48,517 bases of DNA, taken from SZUA-287 sp036397975 (GTDB lineage: Bacteria > Bacteroidota > Ignavibacteria > UBA10030 > UBA6906). The DNA is taken from NCBI GenBank assembly GCA_036397975.1, contig DASWHW010000140.1, positions 1 through 48,517 of the forward strand. The letters run 5' to 3'. Position 1 is the first letter of the stretch; every line of letters begins with the position of its first letter. The notes under the pieces were generated by a model. The model did no database searches and was not told where the DNA came from. It saw only the letters and a list, made by a program, of their open reading frames with translations. The position numbers and the translations under genes were made by a program. Shown here piece after piece: positions 28,672 to 36,926 of this stretch.

Positions 28672-31665
28672 TTAACCTTTTCCGAGTTCGGGATTTGGGT
28701 TCTTCAGCTTCGCCAGATATGTGGTTCGTGGTCGCGTGTTCAACTCGCTCAAAAGACCATACGATCGTGGACTCTCTTTTTCGTGGGCGACGACGCTCTT
28801 TCGATCGTTGATGTTTCCAAACACAATAGCTTGGGCTGGACAGGCGGACTGACATGCCGTAACGACGTCTCCGTCTCGAATGGATCGATCTTCCTTCTTT
28901 GCATCGATGCGGGCGTGGCTGATCCGCTGGACGCAATACGTACATTTTTCCATGACACCGCGATTCCGTACGGTCACGTCCGGGTTGCGCATCATCTTGT
29001 ATGTTTCCGTTTCCGTATCGGAATATTGAAGAAAGTTGAAGCGGCGAACCTTGTATGGGCAGTTGTTTGAGCAGTAACGAGTCCCCACGCATCGATTATA
29101 GGTCATCACGTTGAGACCTTCCGAATCATGCGTTGTTGCCGCAACCGGACAGACAACTTCGCAGGGCGCATTCTCGCAGTGCATACACATCACTGGCTGC
29201 GAGAATACCTCCGGGTTCTCCATGTCGCCCTTGAAATATCGATCGATACGAATCCACTGCATCTCTCTCCCCGCAGCGACCTGTTCCTTCCCTACAATGG
29301 GAATGTTGTTTTCCGATTGACATGCGATGGCGCATGCGTTACAGCCGGTGCATGCATTCAGATCGATGGACATTCCCCATGCGTTACCGTCGTACTCATA
29401 GGACGGATACAACGATTCCTCTTTCGAGGGATTGTGTGACATCTCTTTGGCGAATTCAGGATTTTCCGTAAACTCTTGCACTGTTGCCGATCGGACCACG
29501 TGGCGCGTTGTCGTTTTACCCCCAAAGCCAGTCACTTCCATTGTGTGGTGGTGCTGTGTAACGGCAAAACTATGCTGAGTCTCCAGTTTCTTCATTACGG
29601 CGCGACTAGCAAACCACTTTCCTGATGTGCGAAGCACGTTCGCATTGAAACCCACCCCATTTCCCACGTTGCCTGCTGAGGTACGGCCATAGCCGAGGTG
29701 GAGAGTCACCGACTCATCGGGATGTCCGGGGGTAATCCACACCGGTGCGTTGATAGATTCCTTACCAATCGTAATCGAAACGACGTCACCGTTTGTGAGA
29801 TTGTTCTTCTCAGCAGTTGCGGGACTGATGAGAGCAGCGTTGTCCCATGTCAATTTCGTAATCGGCCTGGGTAGTTCTTGCAGCCAACCGTTGTTTGCGA
29901 AACGACCATCCCAAATTGACGGATCGGGACGGAACATCACTTCAATTCCGTTACCGCGACGTAGGGATGTTTTCCATGATGCTGCTTTAAGGCTGACTTC
30001 TGTTTGTGCGAGCCGAGAATTTGCGACGACCCCATCATGGAGCGAACGCATCCAAAACTCTTCGAAGTTACTGCCGGTGAATCCTGTCTTCCAGAATTCC
30101 TTCACCACGTCATACCCTTTGCGGCCCTGTCGTCCTGATACGTCCTCGACGAATTCGCCGATTGATTTCGTCGTGGCGTAGAGAGGCGCAATGAGAGGCT
30201 GCATGATGGTCGTCGTTCCATCAAAGGCCCGGGCATCACCCCAAGTTTCCAGAAAATGTGTTTGCGGAATGTGCCAACTGCATCGAGCAGCGGTTTCATC
30301 TGCGTATATGCCGATGTGAAAACTCAACTTGACTTTTTCCAGCGCTTCCGCGAAACGAATGTCGGACGGGGACTGGTACACCGGATTCGCCCCGAGGACC
30401 AGCAAAACATCCACGCTCCCCGCGGTCATGTTGTTGACAAGCTCCTCCAGGGATGACGCCTGATTGACCGGCTTGGCGATCACCGGGTCGGTGTACTCAA
30501 CGGTTGTTCCAACATTTCCCAGAACGACATTCATCGCATGTGCGAGACCGTGCACCACCGGGGGCTGATTTGCGCCGGCAAGGACAATTGATTCTCCGCG
30601 ATGCTCATTCAGATCACGCGCGACTGTGTCAATCCAGGGTGCATCAACTATTGGTGCACCGACGCTCACGCCGGAAACGCCAACCGCTTGAGCAAATGCT
30701 GCCGCGACACCCTCAATCTCACTTGCTCGAAGTCGGAAACGGTGGTCCGCCATCGAACCCGTTACCGAGGGCGTGCTTTCGGCAACATACAGTCGATTCA
30801 TCTTCGGGTGGAGGTCGGTGACCTTGCGTCGGCGGGAAAAATCACGGGACGAACGAACCGCCGCGGGGCCGTGAGTCAGAAAATCTGCGTCCAGCGAGAG
30901 GACAATGTCTGCTTTCTCATAATGGTATTGAGTGGCGACCGGCTCGCCAAATGCGAGCTGTGCGCCCTCCAGCTCGTTATCCTCGTTAACAGATTCATAC
31001 TGGTGCCACTTTGCCTGTGTGTAGTCTGCCAGGAGAGCCAGCAATTGACCAGCAAGAGTGGGAGACGTGACGGTCTCTGTCAAGATGCGAAGTCCGGCGC
31101 CTTTCAACGCCTTCTGAATTTCCATCCCTTGTTGCAGTTCGGCAACACATTTATTCCAGGTGCTTATTTCTCCATTGTGGGTAACAACCTGGGATCGGTC
31201 CGGGTCGTACAGGGAAAGAATGGAGGCCTGCATAAAAATATCCGATGAACCGAGACTTGCAGGATGATCAGGGTTTCCTTCAATTTTTGTTGGTCTGCCC
31301 ATGTTGCTGGTGACGAGAACGCCGCGGGCATAGCCACCCATGACGGTTGCGGTTGCGAAATACAGCGGTGTACCCGGGACCATTATCTCGGGTTGCTTGA
31401 CATACGGAATAATTGTCTCGTCCGGTTGCTTGACACACGAGCTGAGCCCCGCAAGCGCAAGAGATGCACCCATGATTTTGAGAAAGCCACGTCGGCTGTA
31501 CCCATCGTCCCACACGGCAGCTTCCCGTGGAAATTCCCTGTGGAGAAATTCCCGAAACTCTTCAGTATCCGCGATTTCTTCCAGACTTTGCCAGTACCGT
31601 TGGCCTTGCTCGCCCGAAAGTTCTTCCCGGATCGTCTGTAGGTTAAGCTGCTGCGTTGCGCTCAT
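28672..31665 (-). CDS. actB: Alternative complex III iron-sulfur/molybdopterin-like subunit ActB
   Basis: This is a 997-residue fusion of a molybdopterin-oxidoreductase-like domain (without recognisable Mo-cofactor ligands) and a C-terminal ferredoxin domain. A twin-arginine export motif, SRRGFLK (57-63), is followed by a lipobox-like LSSC (Cys77), so the protein is exported folded and anchored. The last 250 residues carry four cysteine groups: CTGCNACAIACQ, CMHCENAPCEVVCP, CVGTRYCSNNCP, and CTYCVQRI with ACQSACP. They bind three [4Fe-4S] and one [3Fe-4S] cluster in known ActB. It conducts electrons from the quinol site to ActA and ActE. The start is 12 bases after the actA stop. Confidence 0.95.
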   Translation of the reverse strand: MSATQQLNLQTIREELSGEQGQRYWQSLEEIADTEEFREFLHREFPREAAVWDDGYSRRGFLKIMGASLALAGLSSCVKQPDETIIPYVKQPEIMVPGTPLYFATATVMGGYARGVLVTSNMGRPTKIEGNPDHPASLGSSDIFMQASILSLYDPDRSQVVTHNGEISTWNKCVAELQQGMEIQKALKGAGLRILTETVTSPTLAGQLLALLADYTQAKWHQYESVNEDNELEGAQLAFGEPVATQYHYEKADIVLSLDADFLTHGPAAVRSSRDFSRRRKVTDLHPKMNRLYVAESTPSVTGSMADHRFRLRASEIEGVAAAFAQAVGVSGVSVGAPIVDAPWIDTVARDLNEHRGESIVLAGANQPPVVHGLAHAMNVVLGNVGTTVEYTDPVIAKPVNQASSLEELVNNMTAGSVDVLLVLGANPVYQSPSDIRFAEALEKVKLSFHIGIYADETAARCSWHIPQTHFLETWGDARAFDGTTTIMQPLIAPLYATTKSIGEFVEDVSGRQGRKGYDVVKEFWKTGFTGSNFEEFWMRSLHDGVVANSRLAQTEVSLKAASWKTSLRRGNGIEVMFRPDPSIWDGRFANNGWLQELPRPITKLTWDNAALISPATAEKNNLTNGDVVSITIGKESINAPVWITPGHPDESVTLHLGYGRTSAGNVGNGVGFNANVLRTSGKWFASRAVMKKLETQHSFAVTQHHHTMEVTGFGGKTTTRHVVRSATVQEFTENPEFAKEMSHNPSKEESLYPSYEYDGNAWGMSIDLNACTGCNACAIACQSENNIPIVGKEQVAAGREMQWIRIDRYFKGDMENPEVFSQPVMCMHCENAPCEVVCPVAATTHDSEGLNVMTYNRCVGTRYCSNNCPYKVRRFNFLQYSDTETETYKMMRNPDVTVRNRGVMEKCTYCVQRISHARIDAKKEDRSIRDGDVVTACQSACPAQAIVFGNINDRKSVVAHEKESPRSYGLLSELNTRPRTTYLAKLKNPNPELGKG

Positions 31666-31677
31666 GAAATGTCTTAA

Positions 31678-32334
31678 TCATCGATGACATATGGAACAAT
31701 CGGTCAATTGCTTTGTATTCACATTGTACTGTTTCACCAGCGTGCTTCCGAAGGCAAGCTGATCTTTTGGAGGGACATAATCGAAGTTATAGATTTCCGA
31801 CACGGGTCTGATGAATTTCTCGGGTGCACGATGACAATCCAGACACCATTGCATTTGCAACGTATACGATCGCCATATCAGCGGCATCATGTTCACATTG
31901 CCATGACATGTCTGACACGCCATGCCTTTCTTCACATGAATGCTATGATTGAAGTAGACAAAATCCGGGAGGTCATGAACGCGAACCCACTCAAGCGGCA
32001 TGCCCGTCGCAAAACTTGTTCGCACCGGCTCGAGCATCGGGCTGGTGTTCCAGATTTGCGAGTGGCAGGTCATACAGGTATTAGTGGGTGGAATGCCGGC
32101 GAAGGATGAAACCTCAACGGAGGTGTGGCAATATTCGCAGCTCAGCCCGAGGCCATTGACGTGATGTTCATGACTAAAGGGAATTGATTGTTCGCGAGGG
32201 ACGTTGACTTCTGTTGTATAACCTGCTCGGTAAATTGCGGAGGCAACCCACGTAACAGCTGAGAGCAAAACGACGAAGACGATAATGCTCGCTCGTGAAA
32301 TGACCTTCATGCTGGGGTGAAAGAGTTGCGCCAT
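31678..32334 (-). CDS. actA: Alternative complex III pentahaem cytochrome ActA
   Basis: This is a 218-residue membrane-anchored multihaem cytochrome. The N-terminal MAQLFHPS is typical of ActA and confirms the start; a helix (about 15-36) follows. Five CxxCH haem motifs are visible in order: CEYCH, CMTCH, CQTCH, CLDCH and CSICH, the last at the very C-terminus. PFSHEHHVNGLGLSC and FNHSIHVKKGMACQ contribute distal His ligands. It is the first gene of the respiratory operon, and the 271-base upstream gap must hold the promoter. Confidence 0.95.
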   Translation of the reverse strand: MAQLFHPSMKVISRASIIVFVVLLSAVTWVASAIYRAGYTTEVNVPREQSIPFSHEHHVNGLGLSCEYCHTSVEVSSFAGIPPTNTCMTCHSQIWNTSPMLEPVRTSFATGMPLEWVRVHDLPDFVYFNHSIHVKKGMACQTCHGNVNMMPLIWRSYTLQMQWCLDCHRAPEKFIRPVSEIYNFDYVPPKDQLAFGSTLVKQYNVNTKQLTDCSICHR

Positions 32335-32605
32335 GGGGGAATGATTACTTTTTCTTGACCCGTTGACCTAGCATGTTACTTATTAAAAGAACGCGGAAAT
32401 TTTGATGAGGATTGTTTTGCTCCAGCCCTCCATCCCAAATTACGGGACATAATTTCATGAATATCCAATCAAAACGCAATTACTGGAGAAACTTTTTCCG
32501 GGGTTTGATAGGTGAACCGTGAAACAGAGGAAGGGTATTGGTTCTGTAGACGCGCGTCCGCTTCGGACGATTTTTCTGGCATGTCTATTTCACCCGCGAC
32601 GGGAG
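32335..32605. promoter_or_regulatory. Leader region of the act-caa3 operon (promoter not resolved)
   Basis: This is the 271-base gap in front of actA. It is AT-richer than its flanks, as expected for a promoter region. I found no perfect TAnnTTTG element on the minus strand, and no Fnr-like TTGAT-N4-ATCAA box. A 36-codon minus-strand frame starting near 32581 has only a weak ribosome site and is not called. Confidence 0.3.
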
Positions 32606-32884
32606 TCAGCAGGCCTGTGCTTCTTTCATGGCTGCAAAAAGACGCTCGGCTCTTCGCACATCGTTATCGGTGAGTTTCAATTCACTCTGGAGTCGAGTAA
32701 GAGCTTGATGTTCAGTGACTTTCTTTTGTTCCATCGAGGCAAGGAGGGAAACATACCTGGAAACAGCCCGTTCTTTATTGGCACGACACCCTGAACATAG
32801 GGGTTGCTTGATTCGGAAAAGTCGGTCAATCCATCCAGCAGTGTTTCCACAAGAACTGCAAACGATTTTTTCAGGTAGTTTCAT
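32606..32884 (-). CDS. Small zinc-ribbon protein, unknown function
   Basis: This is a 92-residue protein. The N-terminal third has two Cys pairs, CSSC (9-12) and CSGC (30-33), in a zinc-ribbon arrangement within IVCSSCGNTAGWIDRLF and KQPLCSGCRANKE. The remainder is a helical, charged segment (about 40-92) with EHQALTRLQSELKLTDNDV, which could form a coiled-coil or HTH-like helix pair. No known family is recognised. It lies alone in front of the act operon; its downstream neighbour starts 271 bases later. A DNA- or RNA-associated role is possible but not shown. Confidence 0.55.
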   Translation of the reverse strand: MKLPEKIVCSSCGNTAGWIDRLFRIKQPLCSGCRANKERAVSRYVSLLASMEQKKVTEHQALTRLQSELKLTDNDVRRAERLFAAMKEAQAC

Positions 32885-33087
32885 GTCTTTATGAACGCGA
32901 AAGCACGGTAAAAAGTTTGCCGTGTGTTGGCGAAGCAGCTAAAAATTAAGTTGTGTCGGACTGCAAAGACGGAAACGCGCTGGTTTCCACCGCCCACTTG
33001 CGAGACCACCTTGGAGGTGCGGCGAAACGAACATCCACTTGTTCAGATGGTACACGAAGGTTTGCGATGTCACGGGACTCAAATCGC

Positions 33088-33258
33088 TCATACCTTATTC
33101 TCTGGATCGTGCTGTCTCATACGAACTAACTGCCCCGTCAACGAGTCGATTTGCTTCTCCAGTGCGAGGAGCCGAATAATTTGAGTTGTATCCACCCGCT
33201 GGCCTCGCGCAGGTGCGGTCAGAAAGATGACAAAGAGGAAAAACCCTAATATTTTCAC
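33088..33258 (-). CDS. Short exported protein, unknown function
   Basis: This is a 56-residue product from a GTG at 33258, preceded by AAGGG at a suitable distance. The N-terminal MKILGFFLFVIFLTAPARG is a clear signal peptide, with cleavage expected near ARGQ. The mature part is about 35 residues, TTQIIRLLALEKQIDSLTGQ, which is an amphipathic helix with regular leucines and could be a small coiled coil. The longer frame from 33345 lacks a ribosome site and masks the signal. I do not recognise the family. It sits between a membrane protein and a zinc ribbon. Confidence 0.5.
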   Translation of the reverse strand: MKILGFFLFVIFLTAPARGQRVDTTQIIRLLALEKQIDSLTGQLVRMRQHDPENKV

Positions 33259-33345
33259 GGTAACCCTTGAAACAGAAAATTGTGAAATGACATGAGGTAA
33301 AACAAGATCGGGGAAATGGGTAGGAAAGAAAAGGCGAGAATGCAA

Positions 33346-33370
33346 CCGTGGGGATTGAACTCCCCCACGG
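33346..33370. other. Strong hairpin without T run
   Basis: CCGTGGGG (33346-33353) pairs perfectly with CCCCACGG (33363-33370) around a nine-base loop. It lies between the membrane protein stop (33414) and the short exported protein. No U tract follows on either strand, so it may act as an RNA processing or stability element rather than a terminator. Confidence 0.45.
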
Positions 33371-33413
33371 CGCAGTACACCAGGAAAGGATCTATTCCTG
33401 ATGATGGAGAGTG

Positions 33414-33992
33414 TTACCGGATCGCCGCCGGACCTGGTGAACTGTAGTGCAACACCGAGTCAGAGAGTGCTTCACCCAATTCAATACCAAGGCCAATACC
33501 TAACCCGAGCAAAACTCCGTCGATAAAATTTTCGCGAAAAGCCATTGCGGGCATATGCTCGAGACCAACCAGCCAACCGGCGATTAAGCTCAAAACAACA
33601 AAGCCAGCTCCATACATCGCCGCGACGAAAAGGAACCTTGCCCTCCGGAGTGATGCCAGCTTACGTTCAAACAGAAACGCGAGGACGACCACGGGGAGGT
33701 TGACGCCAAAGGACCAAATTGCAGCATTGAGAATGGTGATCCATGTGAGTCCGATGACAAACTGGATGGTACTCACGATCACCGCGATTGTGATGGTTTC
33801 CGATAAACCTCGTACATGATAGAAGGCGAAGATAAACGCTCCGCTCAGTCCGAACGAGAGAAACGCGAAACCAGGACTCATCGGATCAAACAAATCTCCG
33901 CCATAACGCAACAAACCCAGAACGCCGCTGCAGAGGAGTCCGCACAAGGTGATGAATCCCAAAGAAAGAATATTTTTTGTCGTGAGTCTCAT
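33414..33992 (-). CDS. Membrane protein of unknown function, about five helices
   Basis: This is a 192-residue protein with about five hydrophobic helices: about 10-28, 40-58, 66-88, 93-107 and 118-142. A final amphipathic segment contains glycine-rich LLGLGIGLGIELGEAL. No transporter signature or catalytic residue is recognised. The start has GGAGG a few bases upstream. It follows the half-rubrerythrin gene by 45 bases, so the two may be co-expressed. The function cannot be inferred from sequence alone. Confidence 0.6.
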   Translation of the reverse strand: MRLTTKNILSLGFITLCGLLCSGVLGLLRYGGDLFDPMSPGFAFLSFGLSGAFIFAFYHVRGLSETITIAVIVSTIQFVIGLTWITILNAAIWSFGVNLPVVVLAFLFERKLASLRRARFLFVAAMYGAGFVVLSLIAGWLVGLEHMPAMAFRENFIDGVLLGLGIGLGIELGEALSDSVLHYSSPGPAAIR

Positions 33993-34037
33993 TACGACCT
34001 CCTTTGATGTAGGAGTGGGGAATGCTTCAGAAGAGAG

Positions 34038-34283
34038 TCACTGGAATGACTCGATGATTTCATCCTGCACTTCCTCCAGTGCTTTGAATTCGTCCAGAGC
34101 GCGTTCCAGGAGAACTCCATGCTGATGTTCCGACGCAGCAAGCTCCAGCAAAAGGGAGCGCACCCGTGGGTCGTTCATTGCATCTGCTGCTTCCTTGTAC
34201 AGTTCTTCGTTGTCATGTTCCCGGTGAAGGGCGGATTGAAGTAGTTGAAGGGGATCTGGTGCTCTGTGTTTTTCGATTGTCAT
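34038..34283 (-). CDS. Half-size ferritin-like (rubrerythrin-type) protein
   Basis: This is an 81-residue protein made of two predicted helices. HREHDNEELYKEAADAM (about 20-36) contains an E-x-x-x-x-E-type ligand helix, and LLELAASEHQHGVLLERAL (about 45-63) contains the ExxH signature (E52, H55). Rubrerythrins and ferritins need two such pairs in a four-helix bundle; here only one pair is encoded, so the protein would have to dimerise to form a di-iron site, as encapsulated-ferritin relatives do. No C-terminal rubredoxin or targeting peptide is present. A GGAGG precedes the start. It probably handles iron or peroxide in the cytosol next to the oxygen-sensitive oxidoreductases. Confidence 0.7.
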   Translation of the reverse strand: MTIEKHRAPDPLQLLQSALHREHDNEELYKEAADAMNDPRVRSLLLELAASEHQHGVLLERALDEFKALEEVQDEIIESFQ

Positions 34284-34310
34284 ATTGCCTCCATTGCAAA
34301 GTCGTTGTGC

Positions 34311-34862
34311 TTATGTCTGGATAAGAGGTTCGGAATAATTCATTCCACGGTGAAGCGCTTTTTCGTTCAACGGCAGTAAGTTATGATACCGTTCCGGGAG
34401 AACCTTTTTAAGTGCTTCGGGGATCGAAGCAGCATCAATGGTTCCCGTAATGGAGAGAAAGGCGCCAAGCAACACCATGTTGGCCACACGGAGATTGTCA
34501 AGCCGCGCTGCTTCTTCCGCGGCTGGTATCCCAAGAACAGTGATATCCGTACGGTTCGAGGGCGTTGGTATGTTCGTGGAATCATAAAGGAGAAGTCCGC
34601 CTGGTCTCACGGCATTGGAGAATTTGTCCATAGAAGGCTGGTTCAGAACGATCGCTGTATTGAACTCGGTGATGATCGGAGAGCTGATCTTTTTATCGGA
34701 GACAATAACAATACAATTTGCCGTACCGCCGCGCATCTCCGGGCCGTAGGAAGGCATCCAACTTATCTCCTTTCCTTCCAACATAGCGGCGTAGCTAATC
34801 GTCATTCCCATCGAGAGGACACCTTGTCCACCGAATCCGGCAATTATCATCTCATGCGTCAT
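34311..34862 (-). CDS. korC: 2-oxoacid:ferredoxin oxidoreductase gamma subunit
   Basis: This is a 183-residue gamma subunit. It has the family opening MTHEMIIAGFGGQGVLSMGM (1-20), the SYGPEMRGGTANC block (38-50) and AIVLNQPSMDKF. Gamma subunits complete the CoA-binding part of ferredoxin-dependent 2-oxoacid oxidoreductases. The ATG at 34862 fits the family start; the longer frame to 34958 overlaps the beta-subunit gene. The beta subunit ends 35 bases before it. This type of split enzyme converts a 2-oxoacid plus CoA to acyl-CoA, CO2 and reduced ferredoxin. Substrate choice (2-oxoglutarate, branched 2-oxoacids or 2-oxobutyrate) cannot be set from this subunit. Confidence 0.92.
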   Translation of the reverse strand: MTHEMIIAGFGGQGVLSMGMTISYAAMLEGKEISWMPSYGPEMRGGTANCIVIVSDKKISSPIITEFNTAIVLNQPSMDKFSNAVRPGGLLLYDSTNIPTPSNRTDITVLGIPAAEEAARLDNLRVANMVLLGAFLSITGTIDAASIPEALKKVLPERYHNLLPLNEKALHRGMNYSEPLIQT

Positions 34863-34897
34863 TCGAAACCTCTCAGTTCTTTCTTCGGTGAAACCCG

Positions 34898-35677
34898 TTA
34901 CGCAGGTACTTTCAGATCTCCCACAGGATATTCCTTCAGCATATTCTCCACCAGCCACTCATTTGCCTGTCGCGGCGTCATCTTCCAACCGGATGGGCAA
35001 TTGGAAACGACCTCGATAAAACAGGTTCCTTTTCCTTCCATCTGGTATTGGAGTGACTTGGTGATGGCCTTTTTTAGTTTACGGACAGCGTTCGGTGTAT
35101 GTACCGAGTGCCTGCTCACATAGTACGCTCCCGGAAGATGGGAGACCAGGTCGGTCATCTTGAGCGGAAATCCTGCCGTGGAGACATCGCGTCCGAATGG
35201 CGTTGTTGTCGTTTTCATCCCGGGCAATGTTGTCGGGGCCATCTGTCCACCGGTCATTCCATAGATGGCATTATTAATAAAGAGGATGAGGATATTCTCG
35301 CCACGATTGACCGTGTGGATAGTCTCGGCGGTTCCAATTGCTGCAAGATCACCATCGCCCTGATACGAAAAGACGATTCTATCCGGGAGCACACGTTTGA
35401 TCGCCGTTGCAACGGCTGACGCCCTACCATGCGCAGCCTCCTGCATATCAATATTCATGTAGTGGTATGCAAAGACAGAGCAGCCCACGGGGGCAACACC
35501 CACTGTTTTCTCCGCAAGACCCAATTCCTCGACCGCCTCCATCAACACACGATGCGCGACGCCATGTCCGCAGCCGGGACAGTAATGCATTCGTGCTTCA
35601 GTAAGCGTGCTTGGTTTGACGTACACACATTCCATTTCTTCCTTATCTAAAGCTAAAGAGTCCAATTCATTCGTCAT
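34898..35677 (-). CDS. korB: 2-oxoacid:ferredoxin oxidoreductase beta subunit (TPP-binding)
   Basis: This is the 259-residue beta subunit binding thiamine diphosphate. Key motifs are HYCPGCGHGVAHRVL (31-45), with two of the conserved cysteines near the TPP/FeS area; GCSVFAYHY; the GDG-x(n)-NN TPP-Mg signature, YQGDGDLAAIGTAETIHTV then LFINNAIYGMTGGQ; and SNCPSGWKMTP near the C-terminus. The start at 35677 overlaps the alpha-subunit stop by four bases (ATGA), so the two are coupled. It works with the alpha, gamma and ferredoxin (delta) subunits encoded beside it. Confidence 0.94.
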   Translation of the reverse strand: MTNELDSLALDKEEMECVYVKPSTLTEARMHYCPGCGHGVAHRVLMEAVEELGLAEKTVGVAPVGCSVFAYHYMNIDMQEAAHGRASAVATAIKRVLPDRIVFSYQGDGDLAAIGTAETIHTVNRGENILILFINNAIYGMTGGQMAPTTLPGMKTTTTPFGRDVSTAGFPLKMTDLVSHLPGAYYVSRHSVHTPNAVRKLKKAITKSLQYQMEGKGTCFIEVVSNCPSGWKMTPRQANEWLVENMLKEYPVGDLKVPA

Positions 35678-36762
35678 ATCGTCACCTCCATTGGCTGCTG
35701 GGCAGGAACTCCGATCAACGATTCAATGGAGCGTAGAACTTCGTCAGGCATCGGAACGATTCCCCCCATCCTTCCATAGAAGGAGACTGGTACTTGTCCT
35801 TCCACTGCCAGGCGAACATCCTCAACCATCTGACCTGCGTTCATCTCGACAACCAGCATTCCGTCGATCAACGGTACGAGAGAACGAATTTCATTGGTGG
35901 GGAACGGGAAGAGACTGATTGGTCTCAAAAGGCCGACGCGTATTCCTTTCTCACGTGCCATTTCGATTGCACGATGAGCCACTCGTGCCGCGAGCCCGTA
36001 GGCGACGACAATGTACTGGGCGTCGTCGACATAGACGCGCTCGAACCGCACCTCTTTTTCGGCAATCTCTTTGTACTTCTGCTGAAGGTTGAGATTGATT
36101 TGCTCCATTTTCTCCGGTTGAATATGGAGCGACGTAATAATGTTTGCTGCACGTGACGCCGGCTTTCCGACGGTTGCCCATGGTTTTGGCACAAGGTGTT
36201 GCTGGGGATCGTAGTTGCGAAACTCCACTTTCTCCATCATCTGTCCCAGCGCGCCATCGGCAAGGATCATCACAGGATTACGATATTTGTCCGCAAGATC
36301 GAATGCATCGTAGACGAAGTCCGCCATCTCCTGTACGCTCGCGGGAGCGAGGACGATAAGCCGGTAATCGCCGTGACCTCCCCCTTTCGTTGCCTGGAAA
36401 TAATCCCCCTGCGAGGGTTGGATGGTTCCCAATCCAGGTCCGCCCCTGTTCACATTGACGACCAAACACGGAAGTTCAGCACAGGCGATATACGAGAGCC
36501 CTTCCTGCATGAGACTGATACCGGGACTGGAAGAGGAGGTCATGACGCGGGTGCCAGCACCTGCGGCGCCATATACCATATTAATAGAAGCGACTTCACT
36601 TTCCGCCTGCAACACCATCATCCCGCGCTGGGTCCCCTCAGCCATAAGGTATTCCAACACTTCTGATTGTGGTGTTATGGGGTACCCGAAATACGCCTGG
36701 CAACCTGCACGAATTGCAGCTTCTGCAAGTGCTTCGTTTCCTTTCATCAAGCGGATGTCCAT
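35674..36762 (-). CDS. korA: 2-oxoacid:ferredoxin oxidoreductase alpha subunit
   Basis: This is a 362-residue alpha subunit. The pyrimidine-binding domain begins MDIRLMKGNEALAEAAIRAG and contains YFGYPITPQSEVLEYL (24-39) with the family's catalytic-site Thr-Pro. ESEVASINMVYGAAGAGTRV and TSSSSPGISLMQEGLSY follow. The C-terminal domain II includes VEMNAGQMVEDVRLAV. The ATG at 36762 follows AGGAG and is preferred over 36783. The 30-residue microprotein lies 54 bases upstream and the ferredoxin subunit before that, so korD, microprotein, korA, korB and korC form one unit. Confidence 0.93.
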   Translation of the reverse strand: MDIRLMKGNEALAEAAIRAGCQAYFGYPITPQSEVLEYLMAEGTQRGMMVLQAESEVASINMVYGAAGAGTRVMTSSSSPGISLMQEGLSYIACAELPCLVVNVNRGGPGLGTIQPSQGDYFQATKGGGHGDYRLIVLAPASVQEMADFVYDAFDLADKYRNPVMILADGALGQMMEKVEFRNYDPQQHLVPKPWATVGKPASRAANIITSLHIQPEKMEQINLNLQQKYKEIAEKEVRFERVYVDDAQYIVVAYGLAARVAHRAIEMAREKGIRVGLLRPISLFPFPTNEIRSLVPLIDGMLVVEMNAGQMVEDVRLAVEGQVPVSFYGRMGGIVPMPDEVLRSIESLIGVPAQQPMEVTI

Positions 36763-36816
36763 AGTTAACTCCTGAAAACGCAATGAGACATGAACGTTAC
36801 CTTGTCGCGTTCATGG

Positions 36817-36909
36817 TTATTTTTCGTGGGAGACGCGGGCAATCAGAACCAGAAACGACACAGCGAGAGCGACCGCGAACGCGAGAAATATCCAGACAAT
36901 GAAGAGCAT
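36817..36909 (-). CDS. 30-residue single-helix membrane microprotein
   Basis: This is a very short open frame between korD and korA: ATG at 36909, AAGGAG seven bases upstream, stop TAA at 36817. The product is nearly all membrane helix. It starts MLFIVWIFLAFAVALAVSFL, continues VLIARV, and ends in the polar SHEK. It begins 17 bases after the korD stop and ends 54 bases before korA. The perfect ribosome site, the tight placement and the wholly hydrophobic translation argue for a real gene. It would be an unusual membrane partner for a normally soluble ferredoxin-dependent oxidoreductase. The function is unknown. Confidence 0.65.
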   Translation of the reverse strand: MLFIVWIFLAFAVALAVSFLVLIARVSHEK

Positions 36910-36926
36910 GCTATCTCCTTTCGGCG

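Noticed and set aside
32471..32581. 36-codon minus-strand frame upstream of actA
   Set aside because: Weak ribosome site, no hydrophobic or conserved pattern; lies in the expected promoter region.
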